DNA of 64,000 bases from Henricia sp. BOLD:AAB3569 (GCA_037783545.1 JBBELK010000368.1:248001-312000), one strand, 5' to 3'. Counted from the stretch's first letter, positions 35,291 to 47,534 are shown. Made by a program: numbers and translations. Notes: generated from the letters alone by a model not told the origin.

Positions 35291-36423
35291 AAGCTCTCCG
35301 CGATGTGGCAACCACGTGGCAACTGCGCAATCGAATCTATGCCGCCTTAAGCAGCCAATCACAACGCGGCTACCATCAGTCAGATGACCAAAGTCACGTG
35401 ACTAGTGTGCACGCCAATGGCATGAGATGAGGTCATCTGGTTCTAAAGTGTTTTGTATCGAGGCTTATAATTGGGCCAAACCTTCCGCTGAGGCAGTTCG
35501 TCACATCACGCAGATGCCAATGTCTCCCAGTGCTCGCTGGTGTATGCATTAGTTCCATGTAACACATTTTGAAAGAAACTTTCTTCCAACACGTTTTAAC
35601 CTAGAAGTATGCTCTAATGTTCCTTTAAAGAGGAAAAGGGGTTTCAAGAAAAAGCAAAGCCGCGTCCGCTCTGGTGCGACGCGAGTCTAGCTGGAAGTGT
35701 GCCAATTTCCTAGTTGAATTACCGTTTTCAACTTTCGATATATCATGTTCGTTACGTACTACCTAAGCACCTTCGTATATGTGCGCTGTGGCGCTATGTA
35801 TAGGCCTAAACATGCATTTCGACATTGTTTGTTTTAGCTTATAGACATTTTGGTGACATTTGACGCTCAGAGTACCGGTTAGCTTCGAATTTGTAATTGA
35901 AACAGCATGTGTTTGAATTTATTCGCTGGCCGCAGTAGTGCATTGTCACTTGGTGTATGACGCAGTATTTTCCCGCATATTCGTAGGCCTAACTATGATC
36001 AAAATGCCGCAATCTTGCTGAAAGGTGAACGTGTATGACGTACACATGGCTGAACTTTGTTTTATTGAACACTTACAGCCCCGAGGGCTTGAGATCATTG
36101 ATGACCGACTTCCCGTACAGTGGCTGAGGGATTAGAAATCGCCATTCTTGGTGAAGCACGTTCTGTTATCGTACCGAGTAATATTATTGATGACAACCTT
36201 GCTATAATCGCAAGAAATATAGGACAAGAAAAGGCACGGTGTTGAGTGGAAAACTTAACTGTTATATCATTGTGTGCTTAGCAATCTGAACTGTGTATGT
36301 AACAGGCGACAGTTTCTACTATATGAGCGACAGTTTGCCAAACTGACGACAAACTTTACCAAGAACGTCTTCGTAAAGATTGGAATCTGAAGCTCAACAG
36401 CTTTCCTCTGCCGTCAAAACAGG
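35291..36423. promoter_or_regulatory. Intergenic region upstream of the mucin-like Ig gene
   Basis: Non-coding DNA between a minus-strand candidate exon and the plus-strand Ig gene. An E-box-type CACGTG lies near 35,394. A polypyrimidine stretch and AACAG directly before the ATG at 36,424 could be a 3' splice site for a leader exon; the intergenic paralogue has a similar AAG before its start. Confidence 0.35.
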
Positions 36424-39400
36424 ATGTTGAAAGTTCGATCAGGGAATACCACGATGGTGATAATATTACCAAAGCATAAACTGGTGATAATATGCATTTT
36501 GCTGCAGCTCAGTGGTGAAGCAGCCGCATCTGTCGGCCGGGTGAACCGGAAGAAACAAACCGTACATCAGGGCCAAACTGCCACCCTGAAATGCCAAGTG
36601 GAGAAGGAAGGTGTCGTTCACGTATACTGGAGGAGCGTTATGACAGATGGATACTTGAGTAAAGATCGCGAAATCGACCCCTATAACCGTATGAGTGGCA
36701 TCAATCGACAGAGGTACCGGGTTACAGGAGACGACTTATCAGGAGAGTTTAACCTTAAAATCCAGAACATCACCATGAAAGACGATGGCCACTATGTGTG
36801 CCTCTACGATACCGACAAGGCCTATAAACTACAGGCGAGAGTTGTGGTTTTAAAGTCTCTAGACAGAGTACTGTTCCCCACCTGTCGTCTTGGCCCCAAG
36901 CTGCAAGTCGAGGTTGGAGACAAGATCTCTCTCATCTGTGAATCACAGGAAGGCGACCCTCCCGCTACTTTGACTTGGACCCGGGGCAAAGAGATACTAA
37001 ACTCCGCTGTCATACCCCACGCCGGTGGTTCCAAGGTCAAGTATGAACGCGTTCTCAATGAATCTGATCGAGATGTAAAGTTCACCTGCCTTGCACGGAC
37101 CAAAGCGATGGCCCAACCCGGGTCCTGCTACTTGGTGCCACTCCGGACTCGCATCAAGGCCTCTATCATGCCCGAGAACCCGAAGGTTTACCCCGGGACT
37201 AGCGTCAATTTCGCCTGTATCACAGAGGACCTACCCAAGCTGTCATACCACTGGACCGTGAACGGGAACGCGATCGCAGCTTCAACGTCCAAACACAGAC
37301 TTCTCTTCGCCGCGATGATACTGAGGATCATGAACACCACTTTGGATGATAATGGTTCTATTGTATCCTGTTGGGTTGACCAAGAACAGCTCAGTCCCAG
37401 TGACCATGCTGAAGGGAAACTCTTGGTTCGCCCCAGGCCAGTTACCACAACCGAAGCAGTTACCACAACCGAAGCAGTTACCACAACCGAAGCAGTTACC
37501 ACAACCGAAGCAGTTACCACAACCGTACCAGTTACCACAACCGAACCAGTTACCACGACCGAACCAGTTACCACGACCGAAGCAGTTACCACGACCGAAC
37601 CAGTTACCACGACCGAAGCAGTTACCACGACCGAACCAGTTACCACGACCGAACCAGTTACCACGACCGAACCAGTTACCACAACCGAACCAGTTACTAC
37701 TACCGAACCAGTTACAACAACCGAACCAGTTACCACAACCGAAACAGTTACCACAACTGAACCAGTTACTACAATCGAACCAGTTACTACAACCGTACCA
37801 GTTACCACAACCGAATTAGTTACTACAACTGAACCAGTTACAACCAAACCAGTTACCACAACCGAACCAGTTACTACTACCGAACCAGTTACCACAACCG
37901 AACCAGTTACTACTACCGAACCAGTTACCACAACCGAACCAGTTACTACAACCGAACCAGTTACTACAACCGAACCAGTTACCACAACCGAACCAGTTAC
38001 TACTACCGAACCAGTTACGACAACCGAACCAGTTACCACAATCGAACCAGTTACTACTACCAAACCAGTTACTACAACCGAACCAGTTACCACAACCGAA
38101 TTAGTTACTACAACCGAACCAGTTACCACGACCGAACCAGTTACGACAACCGAACCAGTTACCACAACCGAACCAGTTACCACAACCGAACCAGTTACCA
38201 CAACCGAATTAGTTACTACAACTGAACCAGTTACAACAAAACCAGTTACCACAACCGAACCAGTTACTACTACCGAACCATTTACCACAACCGAACCAGT
38301 TACTACTACCGAACCAGTTACCACAACCGAACCAGTTACTACAACCCAACCAGTTACTACAACCGAACCAGTTACCACAACCGAACCAGTTACTACTACC
38401 GAACCAGTTACGACAACCGAACCAGTTACCACAATCGAACCAGTTACTACTACCAAACCAGTTACTACAACCGAACCAGTTACCACAACCGAATTAGTTA
38501 CTACAACCGAACCAGTTACCACGACCGAACCAGTTACGACAACCGAACCAGTTACCACAACCGAACCAGTTACCACAACCGAACCAGTTACTACTACCAA
38601 ACCAGTTACTACAACCGAACCAGTTACTACTACCGAACCAGTTACCACAACCGAACCAGTTACCACAACCGAAACAGTTACCACAACTGAACCAGTTACT
38701 ACAATCGAACCAGTTACTACAACCGTACCAGTTACCACAACCGAATTAGTTACTACAACTGAACCAGTTACAACCAAACCAGTTACCACAACCGAACCAG
38801 TTACTACTACCGAACCAGTTACTACAACCGAACCAGTTACCACAACCGAAGCAGTTACTACTACCGAACCAGTTACCACAACCGAACCAGTTACTACTAC
38901 CGAACCAGTTATCACAACCGAACCAGTTACTACAACCGAACCAGTTACTACAACCGAACCAGTTACCACAACCGAACCAGTTACTACTACCGAACCAGTT
39001 ACGACAACCGAACCAGTTACCACAACCGAACCAGTTACCACAACCGAATTAGTTACTACAACTGAACCAGTTACCACAACCGAATTAGTTACCACAACTG
39101 AACCAGTTACAACCAAACCAGTTACCACAACCGAACCAGTTACTACTACCAAACCAGTTACTACAACCGAACCAGTTACCACAACCGAATTAGTTACTAC
39201 AACCGAACCAGTTACCACAACCGAACCAGTTACCACAACCGAACCAGTTACTCCAACCGAACCAGTTACTACAACTGAACCAGTTACTACAACCGAACCA
39301 GATACTACAACTGAACCAGTTACCACAACCGAACTACCTACCACAACCGAACCAGTTACTACAACCGAACCAGTTACTACAACCGAACCAGTTACTACAA

Positions 39401-39969
39401 CTGAACCAGTTACTACAACCGAACCAGTTACCACAACCGAACCAGTTACCACAACCGAACATATTACCACAACTAAACCGGTGATCACAGCCCAACTAGT
39501 TACAACCCAACCAGTTGTCACACCTGAATCAGTTACCACAATGAAACCGTATACCACATCACAATCACTTACCACTGTCGAATCAGTTGCCACAACTGAA
39601 TCGCCTACCGCAACGAAATCAGATACCACCACCGAACCAGTTACCACAACCACACTGGCTAGCACAGCACAACCAATTACCAAAACCAAACAAACTACCC
39701 CACCACAATCAATCACACAACAACCATTTACATCTTCATCTCTCACCACCTCAAAAACACAACCCACCACCGTCTTGGTATCTGTTTGGGAAAAGCCCAC
39801 CCTGGTAATGGGGGGTCCTCCATTGAACACCTTCAACGAAGGTAAAAATGTCGGACTTATTGTTTGGCTGACAATCCTGTTCATTCTTCTTGCTCTTGGT
39901 GTCGTTTTGGCGTTTTACCTGTATAAATCTGGAAGGATATGCCAGGCGCAAAATTTGCTTCCTGAATAA
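36424..39969 (+). CDS. Three-Ig membrane protein with a giant VTTTEP mucin-like stalk
   Basis: A single 1,181-codon frame. Residues 1-36 form a signal peptide (core VIICILLQLSGEAAA; Met11 may be the true start). Three Ig domains follow, each with a Cys-Trp-Cys set: LKCQV...VYW...YVCLY; LICES...LTW (with GDPPATLTW)...FTCLA; NFACI...YHW...VSCWV. An additional Cys pair (FPTCRLG, PGSCYLV) brackets domain 2. Residues 340-1019 are about 113 copies of V-T-T-T-E-P, almost all Thr, Glu, Pro and Val, and so a likely O-glycosylated rod. A degenerate T/P/S part, one membrane helix near 1144-1166 and a 15-residue tail finish the protein. The tail shows no signalling motif. Coding without introns is unusual for Ig proteins. 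The paralogue at 52,156 shares the Ig domains but not the array. A surface adhesion or barrier role is inference. Confidence 0.85.
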   Translation: MLKVRSGNTTMVIILPKHKLVIICILLQLSGEAAASVGRVNRKKQTVHQGQTATLKCQVEKEGVVHVYWRSVMTDGYLSKDREIDPYNRMSGINRQRYRVTGDDLSGEFNLKIQNITMKDDGHYVCLYDTDKAYKLQARVVVLKSLDRVLFPTCRLGPKLQVEVGDKISLICESQEGDPPATLTWTRGKEILNSAVIPHAGGSKVKYERVLNESDRDVKFTCLARTKAMAQPGSCYLVPLRTRIKASIMPENPKVYPGTSVNFACITEDLPKLSYHWTVNGNAIAASTSKHRLLFAAMILRIMNTTLDDNGSIVSCWVDQEQLSPSDHAEGKLLVRPRPVTTTEAVTTTEAVTTTEAVTTTEAVTTTVPVTTTEPVTTTEPVTTTEAVTTTEPVTTTEAVTTTEPVTTTEPVTTTEPVTTTEPVTTTEPVTTTEPVTTTETVTTTEPVTTIEPVTTTVPVTTTELVTTTEPVTTKPVTTTEPVTTTEPVTTTEPVTTTEPVTTTEPVTTTEPVTTTEPVTTTEPVTTTEPVTTTEPVTTIEPVTTTKPVTTTEPVTTTELVTTTEPVTTTEPVTTTEPVTTTEPVTTTEPVTTTELVTTTEPVTTKPVTTTEPVTTTEPFTTTEPVTTTEPVTTTEPVTTTQPVTTTEPVTTTEPVTTTEPVTTTEPVTTIEPVTTTKPVTTTEPVTTTELVTTTEPVTTTEPVTTTEPVTTTEPVTTTEPVTTTKPVTTTEPVTTTEPVTTTEPVTTTETVTTTEPVTTIEPVTTTVPVTTTELVTTTEPVTTKPVTTTEPVTTTEPVTTTEPVTTTEAVTTTEPVTTTEPVTTTEPVITTEPVTTTEPVTTTEPVTTTEPVTTTEPVTTTEPVTTTEPVTTTELVTTTEPVTTTELVTTTEPVTTKPVTTTEPVTTTKPVTTTEPVTTTELVTTTEPVTTTEPVTTTEPVTPTEPVTTTEPVTTTEPDTTTEPVTTTELPTTTEPVTTTEPVTTTEPVTTTEPVTTTEPVTTTEPVTTTEHITTTKPVITAQLVTTQPVVTPESVTTMKPYTTSQSLTTVESVATTESPTATKSDTTTEPVTTTTLASTAQPITKTKQTTPPQSITQQPFTSSSLTTSKTQPTTVLVSVWEKPTLVMGGPPLNTFNEGKNVGLIVWLTILFILLALGVVLAFYLYKSGRICQAQNLLPE
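37441..39480 (+). repeat. 18-bp coding minisatellite with higher-order repeats
   Basis: About 113 units of consensus GTTACCACAACCGAACCA. Units differ at Thr third bases and at the sixth amino acid (P, A, L, V, T), which shows higher-order copies: a block starting GAAACAGTTACCACAACTG recurs at 37,741 and 38,671 (930 bp apart), and the ATCGAACCAG unit recurs at 38,041 and 38,434. Four 15-bp units (VTTKP) lack one Thr codon. Length is likely to vary between individuals. Confidence 0.95.
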
Positions 39970-42200
39970 ACTCCTGTGACGTCTTGTGATAAGTACAAGT
40001 AACTCCCAGCATCAAATGTAATGGAACGCTGGTACATAATAAGAAAACTTATATAGACTACTAAAGTGTGACGTCAGTTGCCATGGTAATTGGGTCTAAA
40101 CATTCGCAGGTAATCTGAAACGTCCAAAGTTTCAGTGTAGACTGAATCTTGGCAAGGCCATGTCTTTGGGGTTATATTGTTTGATAAAATGTGGGACAAT
40201 TGGGCGTCTTGGGCGGAGTGTGTAGACTCTACTCAAGTCACCAAGTCACCCAAATTCACGAGGCCTTGTCAAAAGGCTAGTGTAGACCCAATAACCATGA
40301 CAACACACAGAGGGTGATATTTTCACTTTACTACTCTATACGATATAATATACGGACAATTATAGGCCCAAGTCTTTATCTCTATTTTGCATACTGTTAT
40401 AACGGGTGAAGTTCGAAGGGTCTACTTGTGAAAATGTCCGACTGTATTTTAAACTCGTAGGTTTGCGCAAATAAACACGTATTTCATTCAGTTGTGTTTA
40501 CAAACTTGGAATGTAACGATACAAAGAGTTATTGATCACATTTGATTTGGTCAAAAAACGTAAATGTTGTACATAATGAGCTTCTTATTTTTATTACTAT
40601 ATGTGTACTTAAAGTTGTGCTTGTCTTTGAGTTGTAATATTAAGTCAAAACTTAACTGAAATGTTTATGTGTTGGGTATATGTGTACATTTGTTTCAGAT
40701 ACTGGAAGATAATACTGATGTGATTTTATTCGTTAAATTTATCAATTAAAACTTTCAAACTCGATTAAAACAGAAAATCATCCGTTCGCCGTATTTCATT
40801 GACTTTTTTCTCAATAACTTTTCGAAATAACTGATTACTTGTTTCCTGTGAATAGCCTTACACTGCCCCCGTCCCGCGACAACTGTTCATTGCGATTAGT
40901 TTAGCGACAATTTCAAAGAAATGGCGTCATGTTCTGAAGGACTTTCTTTTGTGCGTCAATCTGTTGGTGAAAACGACTGGAAAATATTTATAATATTTCC
41001 GGTGTGTAACCATGTTTGCAGATACAGTGAAACCTGCTATAGACTAATCCGACGAAGAAAAACTGCGGTGTATCTCCAAGGTATTTACATGACGTCACAA
41101 TAGAAATACACCGCAGTAACAATGGAATAACCACAAGAGGGCGGGCTCACTAAATGTTGCTCGGATTACACTTACCTTGTAGGGCACCTTTTGTTACTTA
41201 AACAATGTAAGCACAATATGTGCAACCATGCATGTCCTCAAGAAACAAAGAAACCGCCCCCACAAGATGGCGGCTATTCGATACGGTCTATTAAGGCCAC
41301 CTGCCTAAAGTGGCCACGGTCCCACTCAGTTTACACAAACACCATGGAGGTACATGTAGAACTTTTACATTAGGGCCCCTGTCTTAACGCGGCCAGTGGC
41401 CAGGGCACTAGGATTTCTATGTGTACAATCCTATAGCAGTTGAACCTGGATAATCTGGTAATACACAGTAAATATTGTCTCAATGAATCAAGCGACTGTG
41501 GGAAATTTTAATAAGTTATTACAAAACTTGACAAATTTCAACTTTTTAATGAGGAATCCTTGATGTACTTCACGTTTAGCTGTTTTTCAATGAACTATAG
41601 ACATGAATGATGGCATATTTTATTATGTTTGTGTATCCATGCATGCGCACGCTAAACCTCAATAATTACAGATCCACTTGCTTATAATTCTGGCCACATT
41701 TTGTCGGTCCCTTGTGTGGCTACTAGACCTATGTACAAGTTTCACTGTATAGTACCCAGCTGCGAATGTCTCCCCGTTGTTCCGCCTCATATGCCTCTTC
41801 GGTGATTCAGCGCAAAACCTTTGCAGTTTGACATTTGCCAAAACCAAGTCAACTAACACAATTTCCCCTCCCACATTTCCCTTGTACCGGGAACATTAAT
41901 GCAAGACGTAGGCCTACTCCGCGAATCATGACTGCGTTTTAAGATTGTCGGTTGCCCTAGTCTTGCCAGGGGCTGTTTTGGCAGTCATAACCGGAAACAT
42001 GTTTGAGATGTTGCCGTTGATCTAATCAATGGATAGCTTTGGTTGCCAACGGACAAAAGCTGCACGTGTATGCATGTAATAGGTGATAACGTCACAAATG
42101 TTTGCAGTTCAAGTTGTGGACGCCAAAATCAGGTTGTATACATTACGTGCTCCGCGGGGGCGTCCAAAACGGTAGGTGGCGCTCTAGCATACCAGCGGTG
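39970..42200. other. 3' flank of the Ig gene and non-coding DNA
   Basis: The first 800 bp contain several AATAAA-like words and are probably the 3' untranslated region. A small frame at 40,921 (starting MASCSEGLSF) ends at a possible GTGTGT donor but has no partner exon I can find. Short hairpins with ACTGCGGTGTAT words occur at 41,053-41,120. Confidence 0.35.
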
Positions 42201-42204
42201 GATG

Positions 42205-42440
42205 GTTGGTGTGCATCCACTGATACATACAATGGAGGTACAGTTTAGAAAGTCGCATACTATGCTATTATTGCTACGTGGTGCACACCATTACCCAGCA
42301 ATCAACAGTCTGGTTGTTTTATGCTATTCTCTCCTACGGTGAACACGGTATTGATTCTGTACTTCACACCTGCCGCGTGCACCACATAGCAACAAAAATA
42401 GTATGGTCAAGTGGACACTAAATGTGCATGTGAAGTTAGT
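42205..42440. mobile_element. Foldback repeat related to 8,290-8,505
   Basis: GCTACGTGGTGCACACC pairs with CGCGTGCACCACATAGC; the loop keeps ATTCTCTCCTACGGTGAA. Reverse orientation relative to the other copy. Confidence 0.55.
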
Positions 42441-43708
42441 GCACCAGACGCTATATTCCTGCGAAACACACAAAAAGTAAATTTATTCTGTCACAGGATA
42501 CTGGCTCGGACATTAAAGGGTCAAAACTTTGACCTTCGAGAGAATAAAAGGAAGGGGTGTGTTTTTGCAATTTGGGAAAGACCAGAAAAATGTTGAAAAT
42601 CAAAAACGTTAGGCCACCCTTTCCTACATGTTGAGACTTTCTGAATTTATGCCAATTTTAAGAGCCCGTAATTTCCCAATCCGAAAGGGCAACGTTTCCT
42701 GGAAAAAAATTCCTTAGGTGACTCACTGAACGAATTCTGGCATCTTCAGCACCCCTGCCCCTCTCCAACCTCCGATCCCGATACAGTGCCATAAACGGAT
42801 GTCCTCTTCAAGATCCGCGTACCCACTTAAATCCAGGGACGTATATAATACGTAGCGAACGTGAGCAAGGTAATTATTTACCGTGTTGGTTTTTCATTTG
42901 AACGTGGCGTGCAAGGATTAGAATTTGCTGGCTTTGTATTTTCCCGCTCTTATCCACAAAGCATAAATCATAAAAATTACATTAGATGGTTTCCGACTCG
43001 TCCGTTTGTACGGTCAGCTTTATTCTTTTAACCAAAATGAAGCCACCGATAAAACCGATTTGAACATGCATGGTTACGATTATGTGGGCGACGATATAGC
43101 TTGAACAAGCAGCCAATTTCGGGGCTTGATTTTAACACTGTTTCTCACAGCATCACAAGTGACCAACTACATGGTTAGGTTGAATAGTTTACTTTGGGGC
43201 AAAATATAGCAGCACAACAATGCAACTTTTTTTGGAGGCGGGGCGTTGCGGAGGGGTGGGGTTTACTGTTCCATCCGGGATTTCAGCAAACTACTTGGCT
43301 GCAAGACTTTTTTTTTATCCTGCACAATCTGTGCCATTGAGAGCGGTTTAATCGATTTTGCACTGTATTCGATTTCATTAATCGATTTTTCCTGTAACTG
43401 GTATCGATTCCAGTACACGATTCTCGACCTCAGGGAATCGTGAACGGGAATCGTGCACGGGAATCGATACCAAATATTTTAAAATCTCAATTAACGGCAT
43501 CGAATACAAGTCAGTTAGAATCGATTAAAACGCTTTCGTGTGCACAGTGTGTAATTTTTCGGTGAAAACCAAATCAGTAAAGTCTTGGAGCCAAGACTAA
43601 GCTATATACTTCATTATTTTTTTTAAAACGTGATTTGACCTCAGAACGAAACTTAATCCCAGAAACCAGTTCTTAATTTTAATCCAGACTTTGACAAGAC
43701 TATTTTTG
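42441..43708. other. Non-coding DNA, no gene seen
   Basis: AT-rich DNA with TCGATT words in both directions near 43,345-43,525 that could pair locally. Frames are short and lack splice context. Confidence 0.4.
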
Positions 43709-44318
43709 GGTTTCACTTGGCTTGACAACGGTTGCTATCCGCCATTACTGTGTCCATACTATGGCACGCCAAAGCGAACAACACTTATAATTTAATGTTG
43801 ACGCATATTTTCACAAATGTTGCGCAAGAAAGAAACGTTAGCATGACTTTTAGAATGTTGATAGACTGTTAAAAACTGGCATACCGTGCTTTTGTTGGCA
43901 AGTTTTTAAAATGTTGAGACTTCTTTTTCCAGAGTTGATGGCAAAATTATCAGTGTTGATTTATTTCCGCTTTGGCGTGCCATACGCGTGACGTCAACAA
44001 CTATCATATCCGCCATTACTGTGTCTATACTATGGCACGCCAAAGCGGAAATAATTCAACACTGATAATTTTGCCATCAACCCTGAAAAACAAGTCTCAA
44101 CATTTTTTAAAACTTACCAACAAAAGCACGGCAGGCCAGTTTCAAACAGTCTATCAAATTGACATTTAAAAGTCATGCCAACCTTTTTTTTCTTGCGCAA
44201 CATTTGCGAAAATATGCGTCAACATTAAATTATCAGTGTTTAATTATGTTTCACTTTGGCGTGCCATAGTTTGGACACAGTAATGGCGGATATCAACCGT
44301 TGTCAAGCCGGGTGAAAC
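43709..44318. mobile_element. 610-bp foldback element
   Basis: Two arms of about 270 bp: GGGTTTCACTTGGCTTGAC at the left against GTCAAGCCGGGTGAAACG at the right, then CCGCCATTACTGTGTCC / GGACACAGTAATGGCGG, and CTATGGCACGCCAAAGCG occurring in both arms. Near the centre ATCAGTGTTGAATTATT-type words pair again. No clear target duplication. Confidence 0.75.
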
Positions 44319-44599
44319 GCAAGAATAAGGAAGGCCTTAAAATGGCAAGGCCGCTAAATTTCCTCCCGTCTCGACAAAATGAGCAAGTGTCACTGACAAA
44401 CTTCCCCGGATTTTGGACTAATAGTCACTGTTATCTAAGGCCGAATCCCGGTATTTAACACTTATATAGAGCCGGAGTTTCGTCTTATCTGTAAGAAACA
44501 CGGTAAAATTTGGTCTTGTAATTGAGGAAATGGTTATCACAGTAAGCCATCCTGAAAGAGCGGGGAGTGGGGGAGATGGGCGAAGAGGTCAATTATTTG

Positions 44600-44895
44600 G
44601 AAGTCCGCCATGGGTATGCATTCACATTGTTACATTTTTACCATTAGGCCTACCGTTCTGAAATTTCGCGTTCTCAATCAGTATTTTTAAAGATATCGTT
44701 AAAAAAACACAATTTTTGTGTAAACTAATTTACTCGTTCCAGTAATTACAACTACCTTTTTGCTTCCACATCCGAATTGGAGATTGTAAATTTCTTGTTT
44801 CCTTCCCATGGATAGTATTTTGGGGAGTTATTTTATGTGATTGTTAGGTTAGAACGAAATCCAATTTCTGGAAAAATCCGAGCAAGATCCTTTAA
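44600..44895. mobile_element. Family C repeat
   Basis: Contains CATTCTGAAATTTCGCG-type, CTTCCCATGGATAGTATTTT and GGAAAAATCCGAGCAAG words and ends TCCTTTAA. Reverse orientation relative to the 9,972 copy. Confidence 0.65.
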
Positions 44896-45404
44896 GATGA
44901 AAAATGATATGTGGCTACGGATATGGCTAACAACTACGACTTTTAATACAAAATTAACATTACCAACAATTATTGTCTGTCTGCGAATTATTGTCTGTCG
45001 AATTTAAAATAACTATACAATCTTTAATGTCTCTCTCATCCTCAAAATATCATCATACTATCCATTAAAGTCCAGTCCTACAAAATTGACGAATTAAAAA
45101 TAAACAGAGAGCATGCATGAGACAATCTCTATGTATACACTTCAATCTAATTTGTCTTATACGCGGTACAAAACTCTGGTTACACAAAATCTCTAATGAA
45201 TATTTACATCTATAATTGTATACAACGCCACAGGGAATGCGTAATTTACATCCGTAATGCAGAAAATAATGAGATGCATTGTCCAAGGCACTTTGTACTT
45301 ATAGAGCATGCGTGCTGTCGCGCATCCTATTGGTGCAGTACAAGCGTTATGTCTTCACGGCATACGCGCATGCGCATTGCTACACCAATGGTTGTGTATT
45401 TTCC

Positions 45405-45500
45405 TTAGACTGGTTCCCCTGTCCACATATTTACTTCCCCTTCGTCGTATTGATCCACGGACGTATATATAATTTCTGGACTCGCAATGTGCCCGAAACG
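45405..45500 (+). repeat. Dispersed repeat, short copy
   Basis: Shares two blocks with 48,980-49,305 in inverted orientation: GACTGGT-CCCCTGTCCA and a 34-base exact match beginning ACGGACGTATATATAATTTC. The blocks are about 30 bp apart here and 260 bp apart in the longer copy. Confidence 0.55.
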
Positions 45501-45794
45501 TCGAAGTTAAACCCGAACCAGACTACTGCCATTTTACTGTGCCTCCGTTCGACAAAAATTTGCACGGCGTGCTATGGGCACGGTCGCTTTTCGACGAAGA
45601 TTTTCGCGATTTTTAAGCGATCCCTTTGGTTTCCACATTTTGCAACCTGCCCAGTGTTTCCGCCTTGTTGTTTTACATAGGGGAAATAAACTCGGTAAGT
45701 TTAGAATAAGAAAAAACCTAATTTTAGCGTGTTTTGAAAACTTGGTGTTGTGACTTTCGAAATCAACAACACTGTGTCATGACTGTACTCTCTG

Positions 45795-46185
45795 TAGCAT
45801 TGTACCGCGAAACGGGTCATCTCGTCCGCGAGTCATTAACTCGCCTCTGCCTGGCCTGGGTAAATTCGCCCTACAAAACTAATACCCAGGTTAACTCGTC
45901 CCAGGGTCAAGTTGTCCCCAGGTCATCTCGTCCCCAGTATACAAGTACATGTACATAAATATTCTTTTTATTTTTTGAGGAAAGAATTGAGAATTAAATA
46001 TTGATATGTTTAACCATCATGCTCATACGCCTGTATAGCTGACATGGGGACGAGTTGACCAAGGGACAAGTTGGTCCGGGGATGAGAGGAAGCGAAGTCG
46101 TGAACGAGTTAGAAAGGGGTGAGTAGGTAAGGGGTAACTCGGCCAGGGAGCGACTTGACCTGATTCCCACCTGGCCAGATGCACA
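45795..46185. repeat. Region rich in CTCGTCC and GTCCCCAGG words
   Basis: Words such as GTCATCTCGTCC, AACTCGTCCC and CAAGTTGTCCCC on the left side recur in reverse on the right (GGGGACGAGTTGACC, GGGACAAGTTGG), with a TACATGTACA spacer. It is likely a foldback element, but its ends are not clear. Confidence 0.45.
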
Positions 46186-46653
46186 CAATTTGTAATGCAT
46201 GGACAATCATGAGAATATGACAAGTCGTTAGTTTTCATCGGCGAGTATTACAAATGTTTAAAAAATCATGCTGGTTTTGCGGCCGGGGATAACAAAACAT
46301 GTAACGTAAATGTTGACATGTAGGCCTATACATGTAGTTGCCAGGTCCGTGAGGCGACTATATGCCGACATTTACGTTACAGCATGTAATGTTCAGTTTA
46401 GGCTAAACAATGGAGAAAAAATAATGACATCTCAATGTCATTCACAATGACATCAATTTAGGGTCAGCGTATTTTCAGTCAAGAAATGTGTGAAGTAGCG
46501 ATGTGGGGAACTGATGACATGGGGCGAAAAAAATGACCGACATGTATTCCAAAGTATTACCATTGTCCTGAAACCATGTTGTGTCCATATGGGATGGATT
46601 GTCTGATGATGGGGGTTTCCATTTTCAATCTGAGTCCTGACTGTTTCTCCCCA

Positions 46654-46905
46654 TTACTTGGTAATTCTTAATCTTTCAATTATCTCATTCAATCTCCCCA
46701 GATAGTTCCTTGCCAGCTTTAACATGTGACGGGCATCCACAAATTTTCTACGTCGGAAATTATGAATCTGTTGTTTGGACTTGCTCCGAGCTCTTTCAAC
46801 ATCAGCAGATGGCTTGTCACATAAAAGTGAGAGAAACAGGGTATTGTCCAGTTTCCATTGATAGCCCCATGTGAAGACGATGCTACTCTTTAAATAGCCC
46901 CACAT
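46654..46905 (-). CDS. Weak candidate terminal exon
   Basis: A basic, helical frame ending in RLNEIIERLRITK and a stop reads more like protein than its neighbours, with the stretch DVERARSKSKQQIHNFRRRK. A polypyrimidine tract and GACAAG lie near 46,820-46,850 and could serve as its acceptor, giving about 52 codons. No partner exon and no family recognised. It may be chance or an old transposon fragment. Confidence 0.25.
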   Translation of the reverse strand: MWGYLKSSIVFTWGYQWKLDNTLFLSLLCDKPSADVERARSKSKQQIHNFRRRKFVDARHMLKLARNYLGRLNEIIERLRITK

Positions 46906-47534
46906 ACGGCAATCATGTCTTGTTTTATTGTGATTGTTTTCCTAGCAAAAAGTTTGGGCTGCTGACCCAGTTCTGTTTGGGCTAGTCCTATTGTTGGGAA
47001 AGCTGTGACAGTAAGTTAGGACTGTTGTCATAGTTGGGGCATAACTTTATCAAATTATCATCTCCCTTTGTTTACATAACATGTTGTCATGACTAATGTT
47101 TACTTCCTTTTTTTCCTTAACCTTTGTCTGCAGAGCTCAGAAAACTACCTGACGGACGCCAGGAGATCTGCCAAGCTCACAGTACAACTTCCATGTCATG
47201 ATAGAGGGACTCGCATTGGCAGAGCAAGCACAGTTTATGCACTACATGTACTATTGGAGGAAAGCATGTCGTATGTTAAGAATGGAAAAGAATTTGAAAT
47301 GTAATTTGTTAGCCGAAAACATGATAAATCCTGATATCGTACTAAGGTAAAACCCGAACCCACAACGCCTTGCATGGAAACAAACTTCAAAAATCCGCAT
47401 TTGAAATTTACGGTAAGGATGAAGTAATTAAACACGTTTGACCCCATAATGAGCCAGGGTATTCCAGTGCGATTGTATGCTTTATGTTACTACGTGTACT
47501 AAGCTTAACATTGCAGTTTATCAATGATGATTTT

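Noticed and set aside
37346-37819. Plus-strand frame reading QLPQPK repeats
   Set aside because: Another frame of the same minisatellite; no independent support.
37188-39884. Long minus-strand open frame of about 900 codons rich in VTGSVV
   Set aside because: It is the complement of the 18-bp array, whose unit contains no stop on that strand. The plus frame has a signal peptide, Ig domains and a membrane helix.
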